This document shows positions 23,738 through 38,052 of a stretch of DNA of 64,000 nt, piece after piece. How positions within the stretch are numbered: position 1 is the first letter of the stretch; each line of letters starts with the position of its first letter. The translations under genes were made by a program, and so were the position numbers. Source of the DNA: Temnothorax longispinosus (Eukaryota; Arthropoda; Insecta; Hymenoptera; Formicidae); assembly GCF_030848805.1 (NCBI RefSeq), contig NC_092359.1, positions 17,449,579 through 17,513,578 on the forward strand, in the 5' to 3' direction. Under the pieces are notes generated by a model. That model ran no database searches. It saw only the letters and a program-made list of their open reading frames with translations, and was not told the DNA's origin.

Positions 23738-25548
23738 GAGTTACGCGAATTTACTTGCGATCGTATAATGCGGCTTCGAGGACAGACACCGAGCCCTCTC
23801 CTGCATTCCCCGAGCTAAACTTCCTTCCCTCGGAGCTACGGCGCGGCGGCGAATAACGTCCGCGACATCCGATATATGAGGTTGTTTAATCCTTTTAGCA
23901 CTGAAATGGTTTTTCGGCATTATCCGTAACTGGGGGCTGTGTATGAGTCAGCGGAAACTTTGTTATAGATACCTCGAAATTTAATAGCATTCACGTGAGT
24001 CGTCGCGAGCGGTAAAGGGATTAAGAGATCAATTTTCGCTTTAGTCGAGGAAAATTTCGTCCGAGATCATCCGCTTCAAAAATTGCAACTGCATGTCATT
24101 CTTCACACCTTTAACATCTAAATTTTATTTAAATAAAGTAAAGTTTTCTTCTAATCCGTAAGAGTATGTCCAACTGCAATCTACATCAGATGTATTGTTT
24201 AGAATTGTCAAGAGCATTTGGTCGGTCTTGAAGAGCTTATCTTGTAAGAAATATTTTTCGAGGCATTAATTAAATTCAATTCAACTTGGCAAGCGTCACG
24301 TATACCTACGATTCGCGGCAATTTCCACGGACGAAAAATGGACGAAGTCGTACCGACTTAAAGGGGTCACCTGCACGAGTGGATCGGTTCGTAGGTAGAA
24401 AGGAACGACCGGTATTCCCCCGAACCGGTTGGTCGCGATAGGAAGGCAGTAAAAATCAGTGAACAAGCAAGCTGGCCTGGTCTTTCTGGTCGATTGGGTT
24501 TTATCGCGACGCCCAGTGCATGCATTCGTCCGCTTGATGATGGGTGTATGTGTATGTATGCGTGTGAAGTGTAACGTGATACATGTAATGGGTTACACGC
24601 GTGCAGCGTCGCGATACGATTATGCTCGGGTATAGTAGGTGCGTGCACGCGTGTGCGTGCCATTGGCGTAACGTCGTCGTTTCCTGCACGCCTCCGTGAT
24701 ACCCTGCTGTAATGCTGGCCATAAAGGATAACGACGCATCCCGGCGATTCGTGGAACACGCGGCACGCTTCGTTATAACGACGGAAAATGAGAGCGCCGA
24801 AGAATGTGGATTAATAAGCTGGTAGAACGGTATCGAAGAGCACGCGGGTAAATGGGATGGAACGAGGATGATTCGGATTAGAGGAAAAAAACGTGCATCC
24901 CAAGAAGATTATAGAGAGTGTAAAAGAGAGCTAATGACTTCGTAGCGATCAAGAGAGTTGATAAATCCTGTTGAAAATAAAGGGTAAAAATAAATTGATA
25001 AATTTTTAAAGTAAAATGCGAAACGTTTATGAATTCTGTTCACCTGCCGCTAAGATTATCATTTTATCAATAAATTCTATCCGGAAATAATGATTATTCA
25101 TATGCATAACATTGATTCATAACTACGTCTAATCACACAGTTAAATCGCTCAGCTTGTCTCAATCATTATCTCATAAGCGATTCACGTGTCGCGTTATCG
25201 TTCCAGTTCTCGTGCATAATTTTCTTAGTTGAAACACAATTTGCCTCCTAACTGGCTCGTTGTTGACATGCACCAAGATAATCCGGTTTCATCCATATCT
25301 TGCGATACTTGTTACATAGTTGAGGAGACCTCGTTATCTATGTTTTTGCATATGTGTGTCTGTCTCCTGATCAATGACATATTTTAGGATGTTTATGTTC
25401 TAATTTATAGAGAAATGTAAAAGTCGAATATTTTACTGTTACTGTTACTAAATTAATTTCTCTACCATATTAAATTATAATAAAAAAGGGATATAGACTT
25501 TTCAGAAAAATTTCAAATATAATATTTGATGGGAAAAAAATATATGTA

Positions 25549-25550
<2 letters not shown>

Positions 25551-25588
<38 letters not shown>
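25551..25588. repeat. Long (AG)n microsatellite
   Basis: The longest perfect dinucleotide run in the window, about 17 AG units, in AT-rich intron. It is likely to be length-polymorphic. Confidence 0.95.
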
Positions 25589-25590
<2 letters not shown>

Positions 25591-27006
25591 GTTTGCTCAT
25601 CGTAATATTCAATTTAAATTACTATTGTACCGTAAAGGTATAGAGAGAGAGTTACAAATATTTACACTTATATTGCTCAGTTTTGCTTCCGGGCATCGAT
25701 AAAAAATTAATTTGCGCATGAAAAATTTGAATTATTATGGCGGTTAATATTAAATAATTCAATATAATGTGCATATTTTTCTTTATTTTTTTTTTAAATT
25801 TAATTGAATATGCAAAATAACATTATCGAAAATTGGTATTTTAAAAATCTCGTAAAAAAAAAAGAGAAAAACAAGAGAGAGACTGAGAGCGAATCTCGAG
25901 GACTCTGAACCGTAATAAATACGCCGCTGCTCGCATTCGCGTACATACACCACGCGAGGTTTCCGTGCAACCATTAATTAGATTAGCATATGCCGGAAAA
26001 AGATGCTGTCCGCACGTAATGCGTCCACCTATATATCCATCCATCGACGAAGATGCTATTATCTTGACGTACGTTAATGACATTATGGAATATCATCCAT
26101 CGTCGTCGCCTTCAACGTTGCACAGCCGTTTCTTTCTCTCTCTTTTTTATTATTTATATCTCGTGTGCGAGACTCGCGAGTGTAAAAATAGAACTGACTG
26201 ATGCGACGCGATCCAGTATACCAGATTATTTTTTATTACCTCGGATATACGCTCTCTCTCGATACTTATATTGAATTTTTGCTCGAAAGTACGATTACAC
26301 TTCGCTTGCCTTTACATCGCGCAAAAATAGTGTAATTAACGCAAACTGCAATGTCACAATTTCACAACTTTTTCTATTTCTTTTCTGTTACTTTTTTTAT
26401 GTGTTTCATGAAATTATCGATAATCCTGCTTCCTAGACTATTTATAGTTTTTTTTTGTCAAGGGAATTTTTAGAAAAATTTTGACAGATCGTTTGTTGCA
26501 ATCTTCTAGTGTATTTAACATTACTATTTAAAATATATGTATGTCTTGATAATTAAATTCTCTTTTTATTTAATTCTGAAATTGTACAATCCACTTCAAT
26601 TTACATAAACAATTAAATTTTGCAATTTTTTTCATTTCATATTTAATCACGTCGTTTTATCTCAAGTTTGGAGAGCTTTTTATTTTAAATTGCTTGCAAT
26701 TCAAAGACAAGTGGCATTCTAGTCAAGGAAAGAGAAATATTTCGTATTCAAGAGACTTTCTCTATTCAGGCATGTGTGTGTATCATATATGTACATGAGA
26801 GAATCGTACTTTAGAGCCTGCAGGCCAGCACGTAAGAGCTCTTCTCTTCGCATATATGTGATCGAGATGCTCTCGCGCGCGCGCGTACACGAGACACATA
26901 AGCGAGCATATAACGCTCGTGTGTATCTGCCGGAATGCAACGGCCTAGGTGAAATGCCTGGCTCCGTGCCAGAGACTTTAACCTCAATTTGCAATAAAAC
27001 ACACAC

Positions 27007-27037
<31 letters not shown>

Positions 27038-27038
27038 G
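27007..27038. repeat. (GA)n microsatellite
   Basis: About 13 GA units with one interruption, followed by GGAAGGAGG purine-rich sequence. Confidence 0.92.
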
Positions 27039-28536
27039 AAGGAGGGAGGAGAGAGAAAGAGAATACGAGGGTGGATTCTTCCGCACGGACGCGCACGCGG
27101 CGCATCTCACAGATCCCTTTTCTCGTACAGAAATGCGAAAGGTGCAACCAACAAAGGACCTGCATGGTGAGATAGAATGAATTTTTCAGTCAACATTAAT
27201 TCGAGAAATTTATCGTGATTCTGGTCATGACTTGGAGAATTTTCTACCGCTCAACCGTCGCACTCTCATTCGGTGACATAATCCTTCGGAGGATTAAATC
27301 TGAAAGCCGGAGATTGAACGATCAGTACCTGCTGTTGGCGTTTCTTCCGCCAGCATAACATCATTAGCGATATTATCGTAACGGTTGCGACTGATATTAT
27401 AATTGAATTATATAGCTTTATAATATTGATTTTTAACGAAAGTTGAAACGTGCTAGATAATATTGAAAACGTACGAAAAATATCAATGTATCGAGATAAA
27501 AAGTAGATAAAGACTTTCTTCCTGGAGTCACGCCACTATAAATGAAAAATGAGATTAGAAGTATGGAATTATTGTACGTTTGATTATATTGAATTGGTTA
27601 AAAGATCGATAGCTATAACGAGAGAATATTAATCCTCTGGAGGCTATTTTCATATTTGCGTTCGTATCGCGTGTTACGGTCCGTGGAAGATGTGCAATCT
27701 TACGAGATGATCGCGTTTGGTATGCCAAGGAAGATTACAGTATGCCAAGCGGCGTTATATCCCGGCGAGGGGAAACTTAAGGTGTAAAAAATTTCAGTAA
27801 TTTAGCGAAGCACTTTCAAGATCTAATTTTATTTTTGCGGAAGTCTAGGATTTTATTAAGAGATGCCTGGAATACTCTGACACCGGATTCCGGTAATTTA
27901 GTCTGCTATTTTCATTCCCTTTCTTTTCGTCGCTTATGCATCGCGGTATCACGTTACGCTACATTATCTCGTGGTCTAACTAATGTACGTAGAGCAGTCT
28001 TCTTTACTTACGATCTTATGCAATTTTAACGACGAGCTCGAAATGGACATTTCATTACTAAAATTTTGAAGAAGAGTGAATGCAATTCCAAGCGATCGAG
28101 GATAAGGCACCTCCTCTCGAGCACGAAAACCTCGCTGTTTAGACTTTATTCTTTCCGAATGTTCGTTTGTATTTAATTACAACGCCCCTTGAGAGTCTCG
28201 CTATAAGGAACATTAGACTCCAGACTTGTCGGTGGAATTTGTCGTTAAAATTTAGGTTGTTGTCTCCGCGTGTATACGCGACACATTCGCTCGCTCGCGT
28301 TTATCTCGAAGCGCGCTTGCGTCCGCGTCCGTTTATCACCGCGGCAATAAACGCAGCAGTTAAACAAAGACGGTAACTCGCCTTGTCCTGACCCGCCTCC
28401 CGCGCTGTTCCTCGCGTACCGGTGGCTTTACGAGCAGCGATGAAGAGCCCGGGACTGACTGTTACGATTATCTGACTGCGGATATGTTCGTACAACCGCA
28501 CATAGTGCAAGCAAGGACGAAGGATAGGACGAAAAA

Positions 28537-28552
28537 CGACGACGACGACGAC
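28537..28552. repeat. (GAC)5 trinucleotide repeat
   Basis: Five near-perfect GAC units in intron 3. Confidence 0.85.
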
Positions 28553-29438
28553 AATAAAAACGATGCGGGAAAGAGATAGAGACCCCCGGAGCCATCGAGA
28601 CTCTATAAAGTCTTGTGGCTGGCTGCGCGATTTTACCCGTGGCGAAAGTTGCACCAACGTCACAGATGTGCTACCGATTACTCGAAAAGAACGTAGCGAA
28701 TGACTCTTAGCCACGCCGTACGTTCGAGATGTTCGAAATGATTATTTCTTGCGCTTCTACACCACATTGAAGTTGCAGCACGACGCGCGACGGTCTTAAT
28801 TTCGACATTATATCCACATGCATTTTGAATAAACGGCTATTTGGATTTGCGAGGGTTTTCTGAAAATAAAGCAAGACAGTTGTGATTTCTTTTAATTGTG
28901 TTACATCATTTCTTGTTTGTTCGTGATTACTTTATTGTTACAAGAATATTATACTTATTATTTTTTGACGAGTTCCGTTAAACATTGTAATCGCACGAAA
29001 ATCGATTCTGCCGCAGTGTGCATAATTATAGTTGAGCCGCAATGTCTGTGGCGTGTCTGTAATCTGCGTGATCGGTCGCGAGCTGTAATAAATCGGTACA
29101 ATCGTTTATTTTCCTCCACAGTCATCAGCTGACTTCGAAAGAAAGCGTGGAAATATTTTCGTTGCACGCGATGTATCAGCATTCGATGCTCAATCTGTCT
29201 GCGATTTGTCTTCGTTAAAAATCAGGATAACTATCACGTTTATTTAAGATCATTTTACTTTTACTTAAGATTTATTTTTTGTAAAACTATTATTAAAAAT
29301 ACGAAAATATTTTCCTACATGGATTTGAGTAAGTAATGAAAAGCTACGTTTGTGCACATCGTTATCTTATATGTTAATGTTTATGTTCTCTAATTATTTT
29401 CAAAAAATTAATTAACGTCTTCTTTATTTATTGTTTAG

Positions 29439-29538
29439 CCACGACCCGGAAGAAGGCCTCGAAGACGGCCGGGAAACGCGGCGCAATTACAGACAACTCC
29501 GCGGGTACAAAGCCCAATATCGCAGCAACTCGAAAAAG
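29439..29538 (+). CDS. Kdm3: KDM3/JMJD1C-like histone demethylase, internal exon 4
   Basis: The exon is 100 nt between a good acceptor (TTATTGTTTAG) and a perfect donor (AAAAAG|GTAAGT). Exon 3 ends in phase 0, so the frame read here is PRPGRRPRRRPGNAAQ followed by LQTTPRVQSPISQQLEK, leaving phase 1. The cluster of Arg and Pro resembles the basic, AT-hook-like patches that follow the RRRSR motif in related proteins and suits the start of the long disordered middle region. Another frame is also open (SHDPEEGLEDGRETRRNY), but it does not join exon 3 in phase. Confidence is lower than for exons 1-3 because this part is poorly conserved between insects and vertebrates. Confidence 0.75.
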
Positions 29539-30517
29539 GTAAGTGATCTTCGAGGATCTTTAAATTCTTCTGCCGAAACGCCGATACATGCGCAATTACG
29601 ATCTTATTCACAATTTACGTCTTTTATTAATTACTCTATCATATATACGAAGGGGAATTCAGTCGTCAGTAAAGTCTGTAAAACACGAATTGCAAAATAT
29701 GGAGCCACCGTAATTGACTATTATTTGCGAAAAAGTCGCGTCAGAAAGTTGCAAATATTAGCCAAATATTAGCATGCAAGCATCTTTTAATATTATTAAC
29801 GTTTGAGGAAACTGTGTCAAAGAATTTTATGCAAATACCACGGTATCTAAAGTAATTAGACCTCTACGAACGATTTTTAAGTAAAGAAACTTTCAGAAAC
29901 TCAAGTCTTTCGGCTTCGCCGGATTTTTCCGTAAATGATATAGTCAATTCCGAAAGTGAGGGAACTTTCCTTGCCCCGAAACGACTGGAGACGATAATCG
30001 CGAGTGGCGTGCTATTTGAAATTGAGATTTAATGAGAACGCAAATGGAGAGAAACTCTCGTAGGAAGCACGGGAGAAGCTCGGTTGCCCGAAATTCATTA
30101 GTCGGTTCGCGGAATGTCTGCCCGCTAATTTCTCTCTGGGGCAGAAGTGGTGCGGTATTCGCGCGCTGATGAATACTGTTTTAATCGTGTTCCGAAGGCA
30201 GTGAACTTTCGTAGCGGGGCTCGCGCAACCGTCGGAGTTTCTCCGACTTCATCGGAGGCGAGCTCGAAGCTCGAAGCGGGCGCCGTGCGCCGATAAATCT
30301 TTTTTAAGTCGATGAACGCGATCGGCGGGTCGGCCGATACTCAGGTCAGGCCGGCACAATCGCGGCCGACGGCCGTTAATCGTTATCGGATAGTAAAAGC
30401 TTATCCGGCGCTCGGTTTCCGATAGCCGTTGCCACGGTATTACTCGACGTGCCATTCTTGCCCGCGTTTGTCGGGAGGGATCGTTTCACCGATCGATCGT
30501 TCGAGCAATCTCGCCCT

Positions 30518-30532
30518 CGCGCGCGCGCGCGC
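30518..30532. repeat. (GC)n microsatellite
   Basis: Alternating GC run followed by GCCCGCGCCCGCG in a CpG-rich intronic patch. Confidence 0.88.
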
Positions 30533-31445
30533 CCGCGCCCGCGAGCAACAAAGACGAACGAAAGGGTTCTAATTTAACAACGCGATCCCCGGCGTCTCGG
30601 GTATCATAATAAAAGCGCGATAAAAGCGCTGTGATATCGCGCTCGCGTCGTGTCGTACATCGGCAAGCGCTCGTAAACATCGCGAGTTAGGGCGCAGGAA
30701 GTGCGGTGAAAACTGATTGTTGCTAAGGCAAATAATACCATTGCTGTTTCTGATACGAAACCGAACGGGACGTGTCATATCTGAAACTGTCGTAGTTTTT
30801 TCATCTTCCATAAATATATTCAAAATGCTTCTAAATTAAACGGAGTTTGTGCTTTAATTAATGTAGACTCGATTTCTCCTTCATTAAAATGTTAAGATGT
30901 CAATAACTTTCGAGTCACTAGCGATTGAAAATCAAGAGTTGAAAGTTAAATTTCTGCAGTGCAATTAAGCATTAAATTCCTTTTATTTGATGTCACGACT
31001 TAATGATAAGAAACAACTTAACTTCAAATATTAAAAGATTACAAATATAACTATTATTACCAGAAATATAATGTCCAAAACCATCAAAAAATTTCAAAAA
31101 TACTTAATAAGTCGGTCTGAATAGATCACACGTTTCTTGCATCTAACAATACAGAGAAACCGTATTTGCATTATATATATCTTGAGAAGAACATTAATTC
31201 CGGAATATGCGCGACATCGCGCAAAGTTGGCGAAGTGTCACCCGCTGACATACCCGTTACGTTACGAAATGGCATCGCCGATAAACCGCCAGTTATCGGG
31301 GCCAATAACTATAATTCTCCCCCTCCGTGTCTCGCGCGCTGACGCCAAGGCGGAAGAGCCTACGTGGTCTCGTGAGCTACCGCATAGCTCTGTCGACCCA
31401 GTGTCCAGGTCTTCGGCGTGGTCGATGAAGCGAGGTCAAACGGGG

Positions 31446-31486
31446 TCGTCGTCGCCCTCGTCCTCGTCGTCTTCTTCGTCGTCGTA
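31446..31486. repeat. (TCG)n-rich repeat
   Basis: TCG/TCC/TCT triplets give a Ser-rich tail to an open frame that stops at a TAG directly after the repeat. No splice pair supports it as an exon. Confidence 0.85.
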
Positions 31487-31910
31487 GATAGATGCACGCC
31501 GAATCGATCCGCGCGAAGGTCAGACGAGAGCCAGGCTCGGTGACTCCTCGTCTCCTCCATGCCTTTGAGCGATTCGGCCACGTTCATTCATGGACTCGGG
31601 AGGCTGCCAGAAACCGGGGCGTTATTTCGAGTGCGAGAACCGGCCGGCCGAAAAAAGGGTGTAACACGATCGAGGGTGGTAGAGCGAGATGATAGGCGAG
31701 ACGGGAGAGCGAGAAAAGGAACGAGAGGAACGTATCGGGAGAACGGGTTATAGGAGAGGACGCAAGGGGAGAAGGAGCATATAGTCATATGTAGCCGAGG
31801 GACGAGGGAAATAAATGGTTCGAGGAACCGGCAGAAACCGGTTCGCGGACAAAAGACACGTTGCCGGCATCGCCTGAACTGCCGTCGAGCAATTCGAAAG
31901 GAGAGAAGGG

Positions 31911-31942
31911 AGGAGGAGGAGAAGAAGAAGAAGAAAAAGAAG
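31911..31942. repeat. (GGA)n-(GAA)n purine repeat
   Basis: AGG units change to GAA units in a continuous purine stretch. Confidence 0.9.
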
Positions 31943-34900
31943 CCGTATCGAGGCGCGAGAGGGTGAGAATGGAGAAAAGGCTGACTCAGGAAGAAGAAAA
32001 GGGACCTGGTGATTCCGATGGAAGAGGCCGGTAACCTCCCACCGGCTCTAAAGTCTGTGTTACGCGATCTAAAATTCGCGACGAAATGTTACGTGTCTTA
32101 GAATACAGAAGATACACTTTCGTGATAACTTATGTTCAATTTTTCATGTATGTTTAATTCTTCACAGCAATATAAAACAAAATCTTATTTTAACTTGTTT
32201 ACTTTTTTTACTTGTTTATTGAGCAGAATTAATAATAGAATTCGAATCGTGTAAAATGGGCGTAACACAGGCCGAGGGACGAGAATTGCACGGTCTTCGT
32301 CCGCGGTGAATTCGCTCTAATCCTCAAGAGGCCGTTTCTTAGCTCCATTTCTTCAGATCCCTCCGCGGCCTACCTCTCGTCTATTTATCTTCCTTTCTCT
32401 CGTTCTCTGGGTTACTCGAGCTCTCATTACGAGCGGTCATTTCGTTGTTGTGTTCTCCTTCCTGATTTGCACCCACCGAGAATTTTTTTTGTCCTAATTT
32501 CAATCGGCTACAGTTTCTTTTCACCTTTGACCGCGACATTGATTTCGAATATTTGCAGTATTTTTGTTTCGTACTTCCGTTGAGATCAGAGATATTTTAC
32601 AATACTTTAACAATATCGAGGAATATTAATGTGATCAAAGAGAGAATATCATAGTAATGATACACTGTGTGTAGTTTTGGTAGTGTTTTTAATATTGAAT
32701 AAACTATTGTTAAATATTGGAGAAATATTTGTGTTATTGAAATTTTTTTAGTTTTGGTATTTTGTCTCCGATACCATTTTGTCGACATTTAAAAAATATC
32801 AGCAGATTTACTAATAGTTTTAATATACTCTCGGCATATTTTCACAATAGGTATCTATTAATACATTGATTGGTAACTTCAACTGCAAAATAATATTAAA
32901 TTTGAGCGATTGTACGATATGATGAATACTAATACGATGGTTACGTGCATCGCGCGATGAACTAATCGTGATTATGACGCCAGTTGATTTAATCCACGAC
33001 GTGGACGAATTAAATTCCAATTTAGAGAATTTACGTGAAATCGATTGCGTCAGAACGTTGCTATCGGACTTTCGGTTAGTGTCACGTTTTTAGTCCAAAT
33101 TAAAGGATAACAGATTGTCGTCGATGAAGTTTGGAGCACCAGGAAAATATCCAATTTGAGATGGCTCCTGAATAATTCAAAAGTTTCGTCTGTCTTTTTG
33201 CACGATCATCGCGGCGAGTTTTTCACAATTTTGAAATAACACGGCGGTTTCTGACTTTACGAAACGAAATAAAATTATCTCTCATCGTCTCTCGGTGAAT
33301 ATTCCTGGAATCTCTGATCTCTTCCTGGTTATCTCTTTATAGTCTGAGTTTAAGAAAATCAACGTCAAATTCTTCAAATAACTTCGGGTCGAGCTCGTTA
33401 GCAAGTTCTCGATTATTTAATAAAAGTCATGATTTAGCAAAGGTTTAAATACTAATATAGCTGATACGATAAATGCTGAGCTCATCTATTTTTACCAGTT
33501 GGTACTTATTATTGCGATGATTGTCTCACTATACATTATTCGGATTATTTGTCGATTTTATTTTTATTTGTTTATTTAATTATGTAATTTCCGTAAAAGT
33601 CTTACACTTAATGCTATCTATCAATCAACTATAATTACGAATCTACGTCAACTGCAACATCGATTAATCTGACTTTTGAACCTGATATTTTTAATTATTT
33701 TATACATCTTATCGTTTGCACAGAAGAGTATAAACTCTCAGTATATCTACTTTTTACTTTTGCATAATGATTTTTACTCGAGTCATATATCTACCTTTTT
33801 ATGAGCATTACTGAAACAATCTATTTTTTGCGTTTACGTAATAGCCAATAACATTAATCATATATTTTTAATTATTTTACCGCATATAAATTACGCATAC
33901 TGTACAGAAAACAAAATCAAAATCTTGAAAGAGTTAGGAAACATCGATTTATGCGATCGTTCGAGGAACGCTCCCACACCGAAATTATCCCGCGAATGAA
34001 AAGATTCAAAGCCGATCTTTCTTTTCGCGAGTACGAAACCAGAGGGTACCGCGCGGTAGACCTCGTGGTAATAAAATAGCAAGACCCCGCAGTTCTTTGA
34101 AGTGGCACTCTCGCGGTCGTCGGTATAATTTCTTGCATCCTGGGCCCTCGTCAACATCCCGCTGCTCGTTCGGGTTCTTTTTTTTATTTTCACGAGGGCT
34201 ATATACGTCGCAAAAATAAACGACTGGCGTAAGCGCGTGTCGGATGACACATTGCTGAAAATACAACCCCGAGCGGCTGCACCGCACCAAGAGCGCTGAT
34301 GTCTCACGGTAATTACGCCTGGAAAAATAAAAAGGGCGATGCAAAAGAGAAGACGTCGGCGCCGGCGGGGGGCTGTCGATGTGCGGCCCTTTATAGCTAC
34401 GCCTATATTTGGACGATTGCATATGTCAGGAGCTACATAATTTTGAACTATGTTCATTGAACTTCCTCGGTTACCTGCAAAAAGTCCTTTGTTATAATTT
34501 TTATAAATTTATTTATAATTTACTTTACAATGTACATAGCACAGCTTACAGTTAGCACATTTTTAATATAAAGACAGTTTAACAACTAATTAAAGGAACG
34601 ATACGTAATAGGCTGATAAATAATCAGACTGCTACGTTTATAAATCAAGGCTTGTTAAGGATAATTTATACATTATTATGCCAATTTTCTATGGTCACGG
34701 AAGTATTGCGAGCAATTTGCAAACGATGATCTCACCGCGCATTTACTCGTCCGAACGAGTTTTCCGAACAGAGATGATAATAACGCGACATTCCTGCCAT
34801 TTTATATATGCAATTACATTTTAATTATCTCTTGTATCGAACGTTGTTGTAATAAACTTGTAATATCGAAATTACTGGGTCGTTAAATGTTGCACGGAAC

Positions 34901-37900
34901 ATTGTTAACTCACCAGTTCAACAATGCAGCATCCGAGAAGCGAATATGAATAATTCATTAGCACGGGAGGAGGGAGGGGAGAGAATAACAGGGGGGAGGA
35001 ATGGATTGTTATCGTTCCCGAGGTAAGGCAGAGCAGTGAAAGCGTTACGTCGCGCGGCATTTACATGGAAATTCCGTACGCATTTGGCGAAACGTGCTTT
35101 TCGCCCCATCTCGTCTCGTTCTCGTTTCGAGAGAGACGCGGCTTCACAGCTACGTACATATATAAAGTCCGACCCTTCGAACCAATTACGCGAGACCTCG
35201 TTGGCTTCGCTTCTCGGGAAATTACACCCCCGTACCTTACGCGCGGGGTTCTTCTTCATTCCCGTCTTTCTACCCCTTTGCTATTCTCACTCCCTGCAGC
35301 CCTTTTCACTCTCGATATTTGTTATTCTGTCTCGATCGATCAACTCACAGTTTGATACCTCATTTCGACTCGCGTTACACTGTTACGCGAGATCGTTCTG
35401 ACATCTCGAGGGGAGGCTATAGGAAAGGGGTTCAATAAATTTAGGAACGTTGCATCGGGGCGAACAATATGGGCTTAAATATTCAAGCATCGACGTATAG
35501 CGTGATAATTTAACGCGAGAACCATTGTGTCTCACCGTGCCTTTTTAAAGAGCGTTGTTTATCCCGAGGCAGTTTCACGAGGAATATAGCGACTCCGGTG
35601 AAATTCCAAACGCAATTACGTCTCGCGTATATATTCAACCGGGACGGTAAATTAAATTTCACCGACGCTGAAATAAAATGTTGATGAAAAGCGAAGCTTT
35701 TTGGCCTCTCAATTACATTTTTAAGAGACGCTCGTGGCCATATAGCTGCAGGATAATTATATCAAATTATATGATTGATGTATTATTCGACGAGAAATTG
35801 ATGAACAAGGTGGAAATGTATACACGCTTGTATATTTCAGCGCCGGAATTACTTTCGGGATTAGGCGATATATCGTTGAATTCGCGGAATCGCGTCACGT
35901 ACGATGGCATTGTAAGCAATCAATTCCACGTTCCTGCGAGAATAATTCATCACCGCGCTGTGTCTGTCGTCGATTCCTCTGGGTCGGTGTAATCGAAATC
36001 GTTTCCCAATGCACGTATCACTTCCCACACCCTCCCGTTCTCTCCCTCTCATTCTCTCACACATTCTCTCGTTCTCTCATACCTTCGTCGATTCGGCTTC
36101 ACGCACGAACGCACCGCAAACGCGAGTTTCTATACTAATTATACGTGGATGCGCATAATGCTCGATGCACCTGATACTGATAATAATGCCGACGCGTCTG
36201 CTGTTTCCAAGTTCTCGATGTACACATCGACAGATGGATACTCTTCTATAAGTCTTGCAACGAACTTCCGGCGGACGGAACGGATGGAGGTACGAGTGAA
36301 ACGAGAGAGATGGAAACGGCTGATTAACCCTTCGTCAATCGTAACGCTTTGTTTCTGGGACAAACGTGCGAATAGAACCCGCACCGTTTGTCGCGAATTC
36401 ATTCTCACCGCGCGACCCACCGGCTCCAAAAATGTTTTTTTCTTTTGGAAACATGAAAGCGAGACTGCGCGATAATTGTCAGCGGAGAGTATGGATTGAA
36501 AAGGGATCAATTTCGCTCTGCAACGAGAGAACGGTCGTGATAACGCAATGGTTCCCGGTGCGTTGCCACGAAAGTGCCGTTTCGCCGGACGTGCCGAGCA
36601 AATTTGTGCACACGCTCGAGCGAGAGGACCGACCGTAGGTGTGTCTCGCACGTGCGAGAGTGCGGGCGTGTACCACGAACGAACGGCAAATTAAAGCATT
36701 GTCGGGTAGCACGTGGGCGGTCTATCGCGCTACGTAATGTATGCAACTCAACATTATGCGCGTTGCGCCGAATGCATACACGCCGATACGGCGAGTTATC
36801 CGGTTCGCATGACGATGTCCGTTAGTAGCCGACGCAAATGTAGCTCGAGGATATGTGGCCGGCGAAAGAATAACGTCATGTTCGACCGGAATGTGAATTA
36901 ACGAATCCTGCATCGTGTTAATAGACATGAGGAGCGGAAGTATTAAGTGTTTAAAACTAACGCGAAGTGTCGTGTTAATTATAAAAATTAGTAGAAAGCA
37001 TCGGATTGTTTAATGGAAACTTACTGCTTGTTCGTCATTGTATATTATTTCTCTATTAATATATTATCATATTTATATTTATCGGAGATTTAAAATACAC
37101 TTAGCGGCGATGCGATATCTTATAAAATGTTCAACAGAATGTATCGTCATATGCTAGAGTTGGTGCTCTCATTCTAATGAAATTGGCCGAATTCAACTGT
37201 GTATGCGGAGGCACATTACTCCCCATCCAATCTCGATAAATATGATTAATACCATTGTATGCCTTATCTGCACGACTCCATTTCCGCGTGGAATATCCGT
37301 CGTAAAATGCAGCGTTGTATTCTCGCGCTCTTCCGCGTGGTTTCGTACATAACGGGAGTGACACGTTAATTCTGTATTCGGTCGGTGAATAAGAGTTTTA
37401 ACGGTTTACGAGCACAATAAAAAAGGGGGTTGTATGATGCAGTTTCTGTCGAGCCGCGCCGGATAAGGATTATCGGAAAATTCCCCGCGGAGTTATATGT
37501 CATTACGCGAGCGTTGATATTTTGCATGAGAAGCAGCCGGCGAGAAGGAAGAATAAAAGCTTTTTAGGAGGGAGGCGCCACGCGGAAACGCCTCCTTAAA
37601 GAGTCGCTCCGAAACGACAAGCGCGCGAACACGCGTGCGGTGCGAATTGCACGCGTGTACACGCGCGTATGTACGGTGCAATGGAGACGATAACGTTCCG
37701 TTTATCGTTCGTGCGCAGGCAGTAAAGCGAAACGTCCGCTCGTAAAAATGCGAGTATTGACGTTATTCTTTCCCGGCTTTCGGAGAGTCGGGGGATTCAA
37801 CTCGTAATATCGAGCATGTAACACCGATCCCGTACGGTTTCGTTCAAATCCCGCACCGCCGTTCCCATCGCGTGCATCGCATTCGATAAAAGCGTTCAAT

Positions 37901-38013
37901 AAAAGCGAGAGACGTTAAAACGCGCTAGATGCGCGCGCGAGTCGACGCTCTTCTGCGACGACACACTTAATACACCCCTACGGCAGGATCGTAACTCATA
38001 ACTGATTCGCTCG

Positions 38014-38052
38014 CAAATTATAGTTACAAACGCAATTTGTAGCTATAATTTG
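38014..38052. repeat. Tight hairpin: 17-bp stem, 5-nt loop
   Basis: CAAATTATAGTTACAAA at 38014-38030 pairs with TTTGTAGCTATAATTTG at 38036-38052, with one non-Watson-Crick position and loop CGCAA. It is too short for an ordinary microRNA precursor and has no recognised mature sequence. It may be a remnant of a foldback element. Confidence 0.8.

Larger units (their letters stand above)
18982..29438 (+). other. Giant intron 3, last part
   Basis: Mostly AT-rich DNA with a purine-rich then CpG-rich block at about 21130-22060, a CGG-rich patch at 23711-23737 and AG microsatellites. The purine-rich block gives Arg/Glu/Lys-rich frames on + and Ser/Leu/Pro-rich frames on -, which is characteristic of simple sequence. 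The intron closes with TCTTTATTTATTGTTTAG before exon 4. No RNA gene or mobile element was recognised. Confidence 0.7.

Noticed and set aside
29431..29772. Alternative frame through exon 4 (starting SHDPEEGLEDGR)
   Set aside because: It is open, but it does not join exon 3 in phase. The frame that does join gives the Arg/Pro-rich tail expected after the RRSRSS motif.
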